Source of the DNA: Epinephelus fuscoguttatus
Taxonomy: Eukaryota > Chordata > Actinopteri > Perciformes > Serranidae
DNA: 64,000 nt
NCBI RefSeq assembly: GCF_011397635.1
Contig: NC_064761.1
Span: forward strand, 36,234,143-36,298,142
Direction: 5' to 3'
Shown here: positions 1-11,558 of the stretch, piece after piece
How positions within the stretch are numbered: the stretch's first letter is position 1
Layout of the letters: every line of letters starts with the position of its first letter
Notes under the pieces: generated by a model
What the model saw: only the letters and a program-made list of their open reading frames with translations
What the model was told of the DNA's origin: nothing
The model's database searches: none
Made by a program: the position numbers and the translations under genes

Positions 1-858
1 TGTATTCATTATGCTTCGTTTGATGAACAACAGACGACAGGGGACTTCTGCTAGCTAGATAGCTAGCTAACCAGCTAACATCACGAGGCAGCATAGTTAT
101 ACTAGCTAACGTGTTATCGTAATGTGAAAAATCCGACAATTTTGCGGAACAGGACAGATGACAGATGCCAGATAGTGCGAGCTAGCTAGCTAGCTAACAA
201 GCAACCTGACGACGGTAATGTTAGCTATGTATGAACTTTTTTCCCTGTCTGTTGCGCGGTGGTAGCCATGGCGACATCTACTCCTCACTGGCAACTCAGC
301 ATCTGAAATCCCTCGCTCTGAAAGGTTAGTTTCATACCCGCTACCCCTCGTTATGCCCCCTACCCCTACACACAAAGAGGAATTGGGACTCTCCTACCCC
401 TCGCAGGAACACGCAAATGTAGGGGTAGGGCCAATGGGTAGGTCTAAGGGGGGTAGAGTGGGGAATTTGTCATAGAAATACACCATACAACATAGTACAT
501 AGACAAATGAGCATTATACCCAACGGAGCAATAAGAAACACTAAAAGATAAATGAATAGATACCACTGTATGCTAAAAATACTTCTACAAAAAAGCAAAT
601 CAGCAAATCGTCATAATCCAATGTCAGTTTTGGCTTTATCTGCCATTATTTAAAAGCTTTGTAGTCATTGGTGTGAATGAACTTTTAAATCTGTTCAGTC
701 TGCAACGAGGCACTCTAAGGCCAGTAATATACTTTGCATCATGGCTGCCATGCATGATTTGCGTTCGTTTGATGCGTCGGCTGCACATCTCAACGCGAGG
801 TACCAATATGCGTGCACAAGTTGCAATATTGACATGACCGCTAGAGGCACTCGTGCGA
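1..858. other. Gene-free repetitive stretch
   Basis: No gene is supported here. Positions 50-240 are rich in GCTAGCTAGC and AGCTAAC words, and 330-460 carries several copies of a CCCCTACCCCT word on both strands, which looks like low-complexity or decayed transposon sequence. Short open frames here have no recognisable domain and no splice context. Confidence 0.5.
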
Positions 859-999
859 ATGAACACGATGACCATGAAATCAGACCAGACGGAGTTGTTG
901 TCGGAAACTTTTGAAGAGAGGCTGACAGACCTGGTGCGGAACTACCCGCATCTCTATGATGTTTCCACGCCGTTACATAGTGACATAGTTCTGACATAG
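859..999 (+). pseudogene. MADF/Myb-like domain fragment, probable Harbinger relic
   Basis: An ATG opens a 46-codon frame ending in TAG. It includes the segment ETFEERLTDLVRNYPHLYD, which resembles the first helix of MADF (Myb/SANT-like) domains. In fish such domains occur in host transcription factors and in the second protein of PIF/Harbinger transposons. The frame stops after this helix, so the domain is incomplete, and no partner transposase is visible. A truncated transposon-derived copy is the likeliest reading; a lone exon of a MADF gene is the alternative. Confidence 0.4.
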
Positions 1000-1472
1000 T
1001 TCTTCTTCCTCATCAAGCATATCAAGGGCATCCATGTTTATTTACAACACCCAGCATGCACTACCCGATTTCTGGATTATATTTCTGTTGTCTGCCCCAA
1101 GTGGAGGCCGCCAGTATGGTGCGTTTTGGCTGCGTAGTGCTGCAGCAAGTATATACACAGACACGGTGCATTGTGTACGTGTATGTTCGATCAAGCGGCA
1201 AGTCTATTACGGCCCCAAATCTTTTGCCAGAGGGCAGCAGCGCGTACTCTGCTGCAAAACATGAGAGGAGTCATTGATGATCTTATTGGCTTGACTTAGA
1301 GTAGCTCGTTCAAAAATAGTTCTCTCACACCAGTTGTTTTCCATACAGTATGGATCAATCAAAACAGTTTGTTTTTTAACTACACAGAGAGGTTACCCAA
1401 CCAAGCTGTGATACTGTACCTGATCAGGCTCTCTCGGACTGCATACATTTTTGATCCACACCATGAACTCTC

Positions 1473-1580
1473 CCCACTGAGCAAGCAATGTCTGTGGACG
1501 TCCAAGTCTAGTTGATATCATGTCCACAGATGTGATATCAACTAGACTTGGACATCCACAGACGTTGCTTGCTCAGTGGG
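1473..1580. repeat. Near-perfect 48-bp inverted repeat (hairpin)
   Basis: The left arm at 1473-1520 is the reverse complement of the right arm at 1533-1580 with only two differences. The spacer is 12 nt. Both arms run from CCCACTGAGCAAGCAA towards GTTGATATCA. Confidence 0.93.
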
Positions 1581-1599
1581 TCAATGTAAGAAATGCAAC

Positions 1600-2040
1600 C
1601 GTTGTGGTGATCTGCTACGGAGAACCTTAATGACCCCCATGTTAAGATGTCCAACTTTACAGCAGAAACAAACATGTTTACAGCCTGGTACAGAAAACTG
1701 TTTTGGTCTCTGTAGCTATTTTCCATATTCATGACAACTGCACGGGGGTGGATTTACATTTAATTAAGGCTTAAAGTTATACATAATTAAGGGTGGGCTG
1801 CTTTGACTGACAGACTGTATGCTGATAATGTCCTCAGCTTCTCAGACAGATTCACCTCCATATAGCTCCAGGCTCTTGTCCAAATATGGTCACTTCTGGC
1901 TCCAAAAAAACAAGATGGCGACGGCTGTAATGCCAAACTCCTGCCGAAAAACAGGAGTCAACAAACCAGTGGGTGACATCACAGTATGTTATTTCTACCA
2001 TCAGTGGGCCACACCCTCTATTAAGCATAACTTTGGAGCA
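1600..2040 (+). repeat. Dispersed repeat, family with a CAAGATGGCGAC core, copy A
   Basis: This segment aligns by eye with 55530-55860 and partly with 16220-16460. Shared words include CCAACTTTACAGCAGAAA, CACTTCTGGCTCCAAAAA, AAGATGGCGAC and AACCAGTGGGTGACATCAC. A partial further copy begins near 2090. The copies are diverged and carry no intact gene. I read it as a non-autonomous interspersed element common in teleosts. Confidence 0.7.
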
Positions 2041-2224
2041 GTTGTCATTAACATGGCAATTAGCTGCAGAGACTAAAACCGTTCTTTGTACCAGGGTGTG
2101 AACATGTTTATTTCTGATGTAAAGTTTGGCATTTTAACGTGGCAGTCTTTGGGGAGCCAGCCTCAAGCGTACATTAGAGAGACTACAGTTTTTGGCACTA
2201 TCACGTTGTTTTCATTCATGAACG

Positions 2225-2610
2225 GGGACAGGCCCAGGGCCCCAAAGTGCCAGGGGACCCCCTGCCCTTCAACTGCAAAATGTCATTCAAATTCACATGC
2301 ACTGGTGAGGGAGAGACACAAAATGACTACAAAGTGGCACAAAATGGCCAAAAAACAGACAAAATGACCTCAATAAGACACAAAATTGTATAAAAGAGAC
2401 CCAAACAACTACTGAAAGACACAAAACAACTACAAAGAGACACAAAACATCTACAAGGAGTTACAAAATGCACCAAGAGACACAAAACCACAAAAAGATG
2501 CATAATGACTACACCAAACCACCACAAAGTCTGTGTGCTTTGTTCCAGTGTAGGAGAGGTGGTGGGGCCCTTTACGTATCTGTGCCTAGGGGCCCATTCA
2601 CCCGTGGCTT
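2225..2610 (-). repeat. Interspersed repeat with degenerate ~22-bp ACACAAAA minisatellite
   Basis: Positions 2310-2510 are built from about ten degenerate units of the form GAGACACAAAACAACTACAAA. The array is flanked by blocks rich in GGGGCCC and CCCAGGGCC. The same arrangement appears in reverse complement at 59970-60440, so this is one repeat family present in both orientations. Confidence 0.7.
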
Positions 2611-3289
2611 CATTTTTCAGCTGCGGAGGTTGCTGCTTGCTTTATGCACATTTGCCATGTTGTTATATATACTGATAATAGAAAATTATTGGCACCTTGA
2701 GACGCACAATACTTGAGTGCTGTCCCGCCATTCAAGACACAAATGCACATTTAGTCCTGCTATGCTGTTGATTTTAATCCAGTGTGACTAAGTTATTAGT
2801 GTATTTGTTGGGGCAGCAGATCAGAGCGCTGTGCACACACATTTACACACCACAGGGCAAAAGCTGCTGTCATAAACTCTGCAGAACCTCTCTGTTGGCA
2901 AGGTGGGAGCCCACCTGTGTAAAGCCCCGCAGCCACATCAAAGAAATCCCTCTGCTGTAAGACTTCAAATATATTTCTATCAATGCTTTCAGTGTGCCAC
3001 ATGTTTACATTTACCACACATAAAGTACACATGCTGGACGCAGACAGGCGCACCACAGCTGAAGGCATTGCAGACATTCTTTTGGCTAGGGGGATTTTAA
3101 AGGCTCAGTCCACATACAAAGATTTACACACCCTGCAATTGATGTTTGTTTTACTGGAATGAGGACTCGTTTCACTCATGCATCTCTTTGACTGAGGGTT
3201 TGATTCCAAAATACAATTATATGGCAATTAGGCAACAGCTTAAAAGATGTGTTTAAATGTTTTCCTTATGCAGCTGCAGATTTTGCGCA

Positions 3290-3650
3290 TTAGCTTAGCT
3301 TAGCAGACTTGAAATTGTGTAAAACCACTAGTCTGGCTCATAACACCCCCATATAGCCACAACTTGTTTTTCACTGTTCGTTTTATGCAGGGATTTAACA
3401 AATGAGATTTAAGGTGTAAATTAGTGAGCTTTAGAGCTGCTGGGCGGCAGATTTCTCTCACCTATAAGCAGAGTCAGGCTAGCTGTTTCCTCCTGCTTTC
3501 AGCCTTTATGCTAAGCTAGGCTAACTTCTGCTGACTATAGCTTCAAATGTAGCATGCAGACATGAGAGTGGAAGCAATCCCCTCATCTTACCCTCAACAA
3601 GAAAGCGAAAAAGGCTAAATTTTTATTTTGCAAAAGCTAGACTCTGCTGT
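3290..3650 (+). repeat. Dispersed teleost repeat with TTTATGCTAAGCTAGGCTAAC block
   Basis: The stretch contains the ordered words GTGAGCTTTAGAGCTGCTGG, CAGGCTAGCTGTTTCCTCC, TTATGCTAAGCTAGGCTAA and CAGACATGAGAGTGG. I recognise this order as a very common teleost interspersed repeat. No coding potential is visible. Confidence 0.55.
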
Positions 3651-4159
3651 ATACTATATCTATAAATAGTGACCGCCGGGTAGATAATTCACTTTGATGA
3701 GTCTCATGAGATCCAGATATAGCCTGGAAGAATGTTATAATCCCTCAGAAACAGCAGGGTTACTGTAAAGCTGCCCAGCACACTACCCAGAAACAGGATT
3801 ATTTGAAATTCAGCACATTTGAGGTTTCGGACCTCACTGGATCAGACAGCTCCTTCAGAAGAGCTGCACAGCGGAGTCTGTGTGTGCCCACACCAGGGGG
3901 ATGAACCAATCGTGATGCAAGTGTGTGTTCCTGGGTCTTGCCACATCTGGCACCTCTGGTCTGACAGGAAGGGTGTCCACAGTCCCTGGTGGAATATGGT
4001 GTGGCAGCGTTATTTCTATGAATCGACTTTTTTTACTTGGAAAGAAGTATTTTGCAACCTGGACCCTTTTCTTTTATGTCTTTGTGTCTAGGTGATTAAT
4101 GTGAGCAACAGTTTTTGAAACTGGTCCATCACTGAGCAAGAGAGGCTGCAGTGTAACTA

Positions 4160-4640
4160 TTTGGGGCATGTTTGCACCGTCAATTTACATCCAGTAAAAG
4201 TGCTTCTTTTTGCCATCAACAGACTCAGATTATCATTTAAAGTGTCTGACAACATTATGGAGAGGATTGCTACAGAAATAGACCTTTTTGTTAAAGAGTA
4301 AGACCCTTTTTCTTTAATTAGAAACAGCCCAAAATTGCCATCGCCAAACCCACCAGACTCCATTTAAATAAATAGGAATTTAAGCGTGTATGGAGCCAGC
4401 ATATTTTCACATCTAAATGAGTGAATTAGGGGTTTATTTTAACCAAACCAGAGCTGGTGGTTGTTGGAACAGTGGAAAGATGAACCAAGACAGCTTTATG
4501 AGTTTTATTATGTCTCTGTCGACTTTAGATGTAGTGTGTTTTTACAGTGATAAAACTACTGTTTATTTAAATGGGAGTCTGGTGGGTTTGGTGATTTTGG
4601 GGCTGTTTCTGGAATGGCATGTTTTGGACATGCTCTGGAC
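4160..4640. repeat. Two inverted copies of one repeat
   Basis: The block at 4321-4369 (GAAACAGCCCAAAATTGCC through CCAGACTCCATTTAAAT) reappears in reverse complement at 4565-4610 (TTTAAATGGGAGTCTGGTGG through GGGGCTGTTTC). Roughly 195 nt separate the arms. This is either a foldback element or two head-to-head insertions of the same repeat. Confidence 0.75.
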
Positions 4641-7110
4641 TAACTCACTTTATTAGTAGACTGTAACTATAAAATGAAAGGATGTTTTGCTGCCTCTCGC
4701 AGTAGATGTAGACTGAAAAAAAAACAAAAAACCTTAATTCACTGGGCCGACTGATGGCGACTTTTAAGGTGGAACATTAACTTGTAATGTTACAAGAAAA
4801 AGCATTGCAGAGCGTCGTTCCTGCTGGGTACGGCAACACTAAACCCCTGAGCTTGACTGAGAAGGACTAAATGCACAAACCTGCTATTTTTAAATATTGC
4901 ATGGAGAGAGACTCTCACTGCAGCCTGTTCTATTTTGTTCTGAAAATGTCACTGTGCAACTTAGTTTTGTGGATGATAAACGAGGTGCAGACTTCCATCT
5001 GTGTCACTGGTAATGAGGAAATACAGTGAGTGCTGGACGGAGCAGTGAGTGACAACAACCCCGCCCACATTTAAGGGTACTGTCTGCGGTGGAAACGCTA
5101 GGGTCTAGGTACCATGTCTGAAGGGTTAATTTTGGTTCCAAAGGTACCATACTGAAACTGGTGGTATCTGGCCTTAAGACACAACAACAACAACTAGTGT
5201 CCACATTGAAAAATGCTGAACTTACCCTTTAATAGGCTGTAATTGCACAAAGCCAAACAGGTTGTTTCACTGCAACTTTGATGAACCAGTCACAGAAGGG
5301 CAGGTATAGATGAACGCACAAGACTTTGCTCACATTGCATTGTGTTACAAATTTTCTCGGGCTAAATGCGATGCAGCAGTATTATACAGGCAAACAATAT
5401 GACAAGATGGAGGAAGAAGGGTTCAGTGGAAAGACACTAGTCGAGTGATTAGATTTAATAAAAAGGCATCTTTAAATTTGACCTTTGCACTGTTGTATCT
5501 TCAAATCATGAAAGTAAAGCGTATATCAGCCACGATCAAGTGCTGTCAGGTTTCTAGTGCCACTTTGAAGGCGATAGCACAACCGCAGACACAACAATGG
5601 AGCAGTTAAACAGAAACCTCTTAGCCTTATTGACGTCGTTCAAAGCTAATTACTAAACATATAGAGTTCTATAGTAGCTGCTGGCGTCACACGGAGTCCC
5701 TGCAGACGCTGGGGGGTTGCGAGGACCAGCCCCCTGACGTAGCTCTCCCTTTTCTTGTGTCCACTCATGCAGCTGAGGGCTTGAAAACTACAGCTGTGTT
5801 GACAAGAGAGCCACGACATGGATTGTGAAGTTCCCTGGAATGACGAGTGCACAAGTCAAGAAAGCAATAACTGTGAAAGCAGCTTGTATAGACTGGTCTG
5901 GCAGTAAAAACTAAAAGTGCAAATGAGGTCTTGATGTAATGCTTTCTTGAGGAAAGCTTCAGAAGTCACTTAGCAGCTTTTTGTTTCCTTGGTTACAGAG
6001 CTGTCTGTGCAGCTTCTATTTTTAAAGCTTCCACCCCATATTTAATCATTTATGCTTTGGAGGGTAACTGGCGATACTGCTTCCTGTGTAGGAAGCGGAA
6101 GGGAGTGGGTGGGGGGATTAGAGGGATGCATGGTCTTGTCTCCCCTCTGTAGTCGGTTCTGTAGTCCATGTTTCATCTGCCTTCCGTTTCAGCGTGTTCC
6201 CCTCCTCTGTGATATCCTGCACCAAAGCACAGAGCAAACATTTACAACACCACATGTCAAATATCAGTTCCACGGAGCCACTTTATGCTCTGTGTTTTTT
6301 TTAAAATTTGTTCCAGGAACAAGAGCTGCAAGTTATCAGTCCTGAACAATTGTTGGGTACACTGAGAAACTTTTATTTATTGCCCAACAGCAGGCGGTGT
6401 TCTCCTGTCAATTGAACACATGGTGTTCTTTTTGCAGTAGAAGTGGTTCCTCATTCCTGATTCTTAGATAAAGTTATATTTGTGCAGAAAATGAAGACAA
6501 ACATCAGGTTTTGGCTCCAAAGGCTGCTAAAGTCTGCAAAAGACTTTGAGCTCTGCAAAGCAGTTGGCCGGACTGAATGGTAGAAAACTGCAACTGTGCA
6601 GCCTCTGCTTCAAGTAGCTCAGGCACTGACGTAATGAGCCAGTAAAAGCAAACCATTGTATCCTGGAAGTGGGAATTGTGAAACAGGAGTTCGTTAGGTT
6701 GGGTCACAGCTTTTACGCACATTGAGTCAGTTCCAGATTAGGTCAACTGTCACTTTTGGGAAGTTGCACAGCTTTGTGCAGTAACATCTTAGTAACTTCA
6801 CTTCTTATAATTTTTGCAATATTCTCCAGAGCTCATTCATTAAAATAAGTGCTGTAGCCGAAGATGCACCATGTTTTTGTATCCACATTTTCCGTGGTAT
6901 ATCTGTTGGCATGGTTCCAGGGACGACTCGAATGATGGAAATTTTGTAAAACAAACAACAAACAAAATCCCCATAGGATTAATCGTAAGCGATCCCATTG
7001 TTTTTCCTCTAGCATTACCAACTGGTCAGATTTTTCACTTATTTTATGAAATCACCAGATCAGCACATATGTTTCCTCATAGTATAATTTATTTGGTGGT
7101 GCTCTGACTT
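4641..7110. other. No gene or clear repeat recognised
   Basis: Both strands carry only short frames without recognisable domains. A non-coding first exon of gng12 could lie in this interval or further upstream, but nothing in the sequence singles one out. Confidence 0.4.
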
Positions 7111-7114
7111 TAAA

Positions 7115-7690
7115 ATTTATTTAACCCATATTTAACCAGGATAGTCCTGTTGAGATCAACAGTCTCTCTTATGAGGGAGACCTGGCCAAAACAGCAGCAC
7201 ACAAAAAGTTACAGCCAAGCAACCACAGTAAAAAACATAAAAGATGCACAGTAACATGTACATATTAGAACACCTAAGCACAATGGCCAGACCCAACTGA
7301 CTCTTTCATCCTTGAACTTATGAGAGCTTTAATATCAAGCAGAGAGACCAATTCACATAGTTTCAAGCTCAGTCCTAGCACTAGGATCAGACAACAAAAC
7401 CAAATCTCCAGACTATAGCTACAGTATAATTTCTGTTCAATCAAGGTACAAATGTACAAAGGAGGTTTACCCAGTATGGCTTTATAAATGAACAGATACC
7501 AGTGACTGAGCCTACCAAAAGTCAAAGAAGGCCAACCAGCCCTGATGTAAAGAGTACAGTGATGAGAGAGGGCTTTGCAGTTTGTAACAAATCTCAGTGC
7601 ACTGTGATATACAGCATCTAACGTGCAAACAGTGTGCAGATGCAGATCACCATAATACTGAACTAAAATGTTGCAGCAGCCAGTGTTTTC
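7115..7690 (-). mobile_element. LINE (L2/CR1-like) 3' end relic
   Basis: On the minus strand a frame around 7525-7274 reads YKAILGKPPLYICTLI and later LKLCELVSL. I recognise these as the region after the catalytic core in L2-like reverse transcriptase proteins of fish. It is followed towards 7115 by an untranslated tail with GGCCAGGTCTCCCTCATAAG and TCAACAGGACTATCCTGGTT, ending in a TTAAATATGGGTTAAAT motif. The copy is heavily 5'-truncated and has internal stops. Confidence 0.6.
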
Positions 7691-7829
7691 CCAGCCTCAA
7701 AAGAGAAATGACTTTTTATCAGCGTCATCATCATGTCAAAATGTGAAGTTGTTTAATACATTGGTTTGTGACCAAATACCCGCAAACTTATGACATCAGC
7801 CATGGATTAGCTGTACTTTGTCTTTAGTG

Positions 7830-7965
7830 CTAATTAGCATGCTAACATGCTTGACTAAAGTGGTGACAATGGCAGTCATTATTTGCTAAACATCAACATG
7901 TTAACCTTGTCTTTGTGAACATGCTAACATGTTGAAGTTAGCATTTAGCTCAAAGCACCAATGTG
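7830..7965 (+). repeat. GCTAATTAGCATGCTAACA repeat family, copy 1
   Basis: The block TTAGCATGCTAACATGCT ... GCTAAACATCAACATGTTA ... AACATGCTAACATGTTGAAG is also present, diverged, at 37610-37725. It is a familiar teleost interspersed repeat and has no coding content. Confidence 0.6.
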
Positions 7966-8069
7966 CATATCGCCTCATGGAGCTGCAAGTACGACTCTAG
8001 TTTTGTTACAGCTTTAAGCCTGAGATAGAGTGGTGTAGGAATAAATCCTAAAACATAAATATATAATGA

Positions 8070-8076
<7 letters not shown>

Positions 8077-8118
<42 letters not shown>

Positions 8119-8138
8119 TGTCTGTCTGTCTGTCTGTG
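8077..8138. repeat. (TG)n followed by (TCTG)n microsatellite
   Basis: About twenty TG dinucleotides are followed by five TCTG units. Apparent frames through it encode only alternating Cys-Val or Thr-His and are spurious. Confidence 0.95.
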
Positions 8139-8870
8139 TCTCTGTTCCACGTTTTTCTCCTCACTGACTTGGTCAGTCCATGTGAAATTTGGCACAGCTA
8201 TTGGCCAAAGGGGGGCGCTACAGCAACCGATTGAAATTGCAAACTTTGAATGGGCATATCTCATGCCCCGTATGTCGTAGAGACATGAAACTTTGCACAG
8301 AGATGCCTCTCCTCATGAGGAACAAATTTGCCTCAATAACCCCTAACTTCCAGTTATATAGATTTTCCGCCATTTTGAATTTTTTTCTTCCTAGGAAGTT
8401 TGACCGATCTGCATGAAACTGGGTGAACATAATCTAGGGACCAATATCTAAAGTTCCCTCTTGGCAAAAGTTGGAAAACTTACTAAAACTGAGCTTCTAT
8501 AAGGAAATGAATATTGCGGAGGGCGTGGCTCATCACATAAAGGTGTATAACACCTCAAGGGTTTGTAGGCATATGACCACACATAATCTGAGGGGACCCC
8601 TCCATTATTGACCCGATCAAACAAAATGGGGGCGCTAAGAGCTAATTTCTTATCTAGGTCTAACCGCCATATCGATTTTTACTAAACTTGGTAGATATGT
8701 AGAACAGGACGCCTCAAGGTGACTGGAGAAATTTAACTCTAACTGGCAACTGGGTGGCGCTATAACAACACAAAAATGCTTAAAAATGGCTAAAATGCGA
8801 CCGATCGCTGTGGCTCCCCCTGTGGCTGAATGTTTTGGGTTTTTTTTCTAATTTTTGGCTATACCAAATA
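8139..8870 (+). repeat. Dispersed repeat with recurring GGGGGCGCTA subunits
   Basis: Variants of GGGGGCGCTA occur near 8210, 8630 and 8750. ATGAAAC-type words recur near 8286 and 8413. This suggests an element assembled from diverged internal subunits. It begins directly after the TG/TCTG microsatellite. No intact frame is present. Confidence 0.55.
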
Positions 8871-9599
8871 TATATTGGTATGCTGTACATAATCACGGCT
8901 GTACTATGCTGTACATAATCACGGAAACTGTCAGTATGTCATTCTGTCAGTCAGTCATTCTGTCTGTCCCACATTTTACATCTATGTGAAACTGCACATA
9001 GGCATTGAGGATTGGCATAGGTAGAAGGTGACAAAGCTACCAATGGGTATGGACTAGTGAGTTATTATTTTTGCACTTCCATTTCCCTGAAGTCAATGTG
9101 TTTTTCTACTAGGTTTTTGGTTAGGTGCCTGAAATAAGGTCTGTAGTTAACTCAAGCTTATGAGACTTTCATGTTTTACGTTTACACATCTTCAAAAAGG
9201 TGGTTGCTAACAAGTGGCTAAATTAGACTACAGAGCATTATCATGCCAAACATAGCTTTACAGCCCTGTTGTGGTGGTGAAAATTACACTTAAAGAATCA
9301 TAAAACTAGTGTTCATTTGTGAAGATTATCTTGTCGAACAAAATGTGCAAGTATCATAAACTTTTGTTTGCCACAGAGATTATTTTCTGCAATAATCCAA
9401 AATCCAATTGAAAAATCTCACTTGCTTTATGGAGAGGGAACCAGAGTGATGTTCAGGCAAAACATCATCCCTGCACCACTCTGTATACATGGAAATATGA
9501 CATGGAAACGTGCTGTGGTTCTACCATTACATAAGGCTGTGATAGCAGTGATCTCAACAGCTAAATACCTTCCAGATTAAGCTTGTCCTGCTGGCAAAT

Positions 9600-10255
9600 A
9601 TCCTAGAATCTTTGGTTAACTCACAACTATGCGCCCTTATTGACGTACTGAATGTACTACAGCCACAGCAATGTGGTTTTCACCTATAGGTGCAGTAATA
9701 AAATTGTCAGGGATTGTCTACTTACTGGACAAAAAGCAATGTTGTGCCTCTCTCTTTGTTGACCTCTCAAAAGCATGCAATAGTGTCAGTCTTCTCTCTC
9801 AATCTTCTCAACTTTCTTAACAAACTCGAGTCTATAGGCTTCATAAAATGTCACATTTAGTTGGTTTCATGCTCAGTTTACCAGGAGACTGTTGTGGCTG
9901 CTGGTGTCAAACCCTTGCTATCAGTTATGGGATGTCACAGGGATCCTTGGGCCCATAACATTTACATCACAGATAAATAACATTATTCCTCCCAATCAGC
10001 ACTCACTACTAAACATAGTTGTTATGCCGATGACACTATTTTATATCCCCTGGTTCTGCTCCAACCTTGACTCTTACATAAGCAGTTAAATGTTTTGCAG
10101 TGTGTTTAGATATATCATTAACTACAAGTTTCGTACTCACCATTGTTCTGTGTATCACAAAGTTGGATTCACTTCCCGAATGACAAGAAGAAATAATCAT
10201 CATGATATCTATCCATAAAGCTTTCAAACTATCTCACATCTCTTCTCATAAATTT
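9600..10255 (+). mobile_element. LINE reverse transcriptase relic (L2/CR1-like)
   Basis: The conserved reverse transcriptase blocks are readable in order but in different frames. DLSKA appears near 9760, a GMSQGSLGP-like block near 9930 and the catalytic box YADDTILY near 10025-10048. Several frameshifts and stops separate them, and no endonuclease is visible. This is a dead, 5'-truncated copy. It abuts the Tc1-like element that follows. Confidence 0.72.
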
Positions 10256-10270
10256 CTTGTAATCACAAAA

Positions 10271-10941
10271 TACACTGAACAGACACAACAATAAAATCTC
10301 TGACAGCTAAAGTGAAAAACTTGATCTTGATGTCTTTATAGTGCAATGTTCTGCTGGGAAACCTTGGGTCCTGGCATTTCTGTGAATGCCACTTGACATG
10401 CACCATCTACCCAAACACTGTTGCAGACTGAGTACAGCCCCTCATGGCAACAGCACTCCCCCGATGGCATGCCATACCGCAAAAACTGCTCAAGAATGGA
10501 CTGAGGAATGTGACAAAGACCTCAAAGCATCAACCTAGACTCCAAATTCACCATATCCCAATCCAATTGAGCATCCGTAGGGCATGCTGGAACAAGTCCG
10601 ATCGATGGAGGTCCCACCTCACAACTTATAGGACTCCCAACACCCTAGGACACCCCCAAATGTCCTGTGTCTATGCCTTGACAGGTCAGAGCCAAGTGCA
10701 ATTCAGGGAGGCCCCACAGTGGGTACTGGCACATCCCACAGATGCTTGATCGGATTGGGATCAGGGGAGTTTGGAGGCCAGGTTGGCGTGCTTGGTCTGC
10801 AACAGTGTTTGCATGTCAAGTGGCATCCAATGAACTTCAGGAGCCAAGGTTTCCCAGCAGAACACTGCATTGTAAAGAGATGATAAGTGTCATCCCCCTC
10901 ACCTGGCAGTGATTTTAATGTTGTGGCTGATAATTACTGAA
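10271..10941 (+). mobile_element. Palindromic Tc1-like foldback element, copy 1
   Basis: The ends are inverted copies of each other over roughly 90 bp, with outer motif CACAACATTAAAA-like. Both arms then carry a block with GTTCTGCTGGGAAACCTTGG derived from the Tc1 transposase gene. The middle holds the decayed 3' half of the transposase, with segments corresponding to the region before the final catalytic acidic residue. The right arm repeats the left block in inverse orientation with an internal deletion. The copy at 27935-28560 has the same architecture. Confidence 0.75.
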
Positions 10942-11251
10942 CCAGATATCCCATATATACCACTAACCCCTGCAGAACCATGTATACTTTAAACGGGATG
11001 AATTACAAACTGCTTAATTGCTGATTGGACAAAATAATTGTGTTGACTTTGTATGACAGCAGCCTGACCTTTGTGCTCCCGATCCCACAGGAACATCTTG
11101 TAGCCAGGAGTCAATTGAATAGTCATTACACTGTGGCTTTGTTGGTTTCTTTGTGCAAACACCAACTGCATCTCACCACTAATTAATCTAAGTAGAGTAC
11201 ATGTATTTTTTTTTCTAATCCAGGTTTGAGCACAGCTGTCCAAACACTGCG

Positions 11252-11558
11252 ATGTCATCAAAAATGCAGAGCTCCAGTAGCATAGCGCAGGCCAGACGGA
11301 TGGTGCAGCAGCTGAGGATAGAGGCCGGCATCGAGAGGATAAAGGTGCCTTTATATCAACAGTCGTTCATGACCCTCTCTTGTCTCTTGTGTATGTCAAG
11401 GTGGATCAGCATGTGGACTGATTTCTTTGCAGGTGTCCAAAGCCTCATCAGACCTGATGCGCTACTGTGGAGAACATGCCAAGAATGACCCGCTGCTCAT
11501 GGGCATCCCCGCTTCAGAAAACCCTTTCAAGGACAAGAAGCCTTGCACTGTTTTGTAG
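11252..11558 (+). CDS. gng12: G-protein subunit gamma-12
   Basis: The gene encodes a 72-residue gamma subunit that pairs with G-beta to form the membrane-anchored beta-gamma dimer of heterotrimeric G proteins. Coding exon A is 11252-11344 (31 codons), with donor GTGCCT. Coding exon B is 11433-11558 (41 codons plus TAG), after acceptor TTTCTTTGCAG. The exon with the start codon begins at about 11224, after a polypyrimidine-CAG acceptor, so 5' UTR exons lie upstream and were not located. The protein starts [20 protein letters not shown] and ends [13 protein letters not shown]. The C-terminal CTVL box with final Leu predicts geranylgeranylation of that Cys. NPFKDKK and the 72-residue length fit GNG12 better than GNG2 or GNG7. 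It is convergent with gadd45a, as in human. No defect is seen. Confidence 0.95.

Noticed and set aside
7950-8280. Frames rich in alternating Cys-Val or Thr-His
   Set aside because: They are translations of a TG dinucleotide array.
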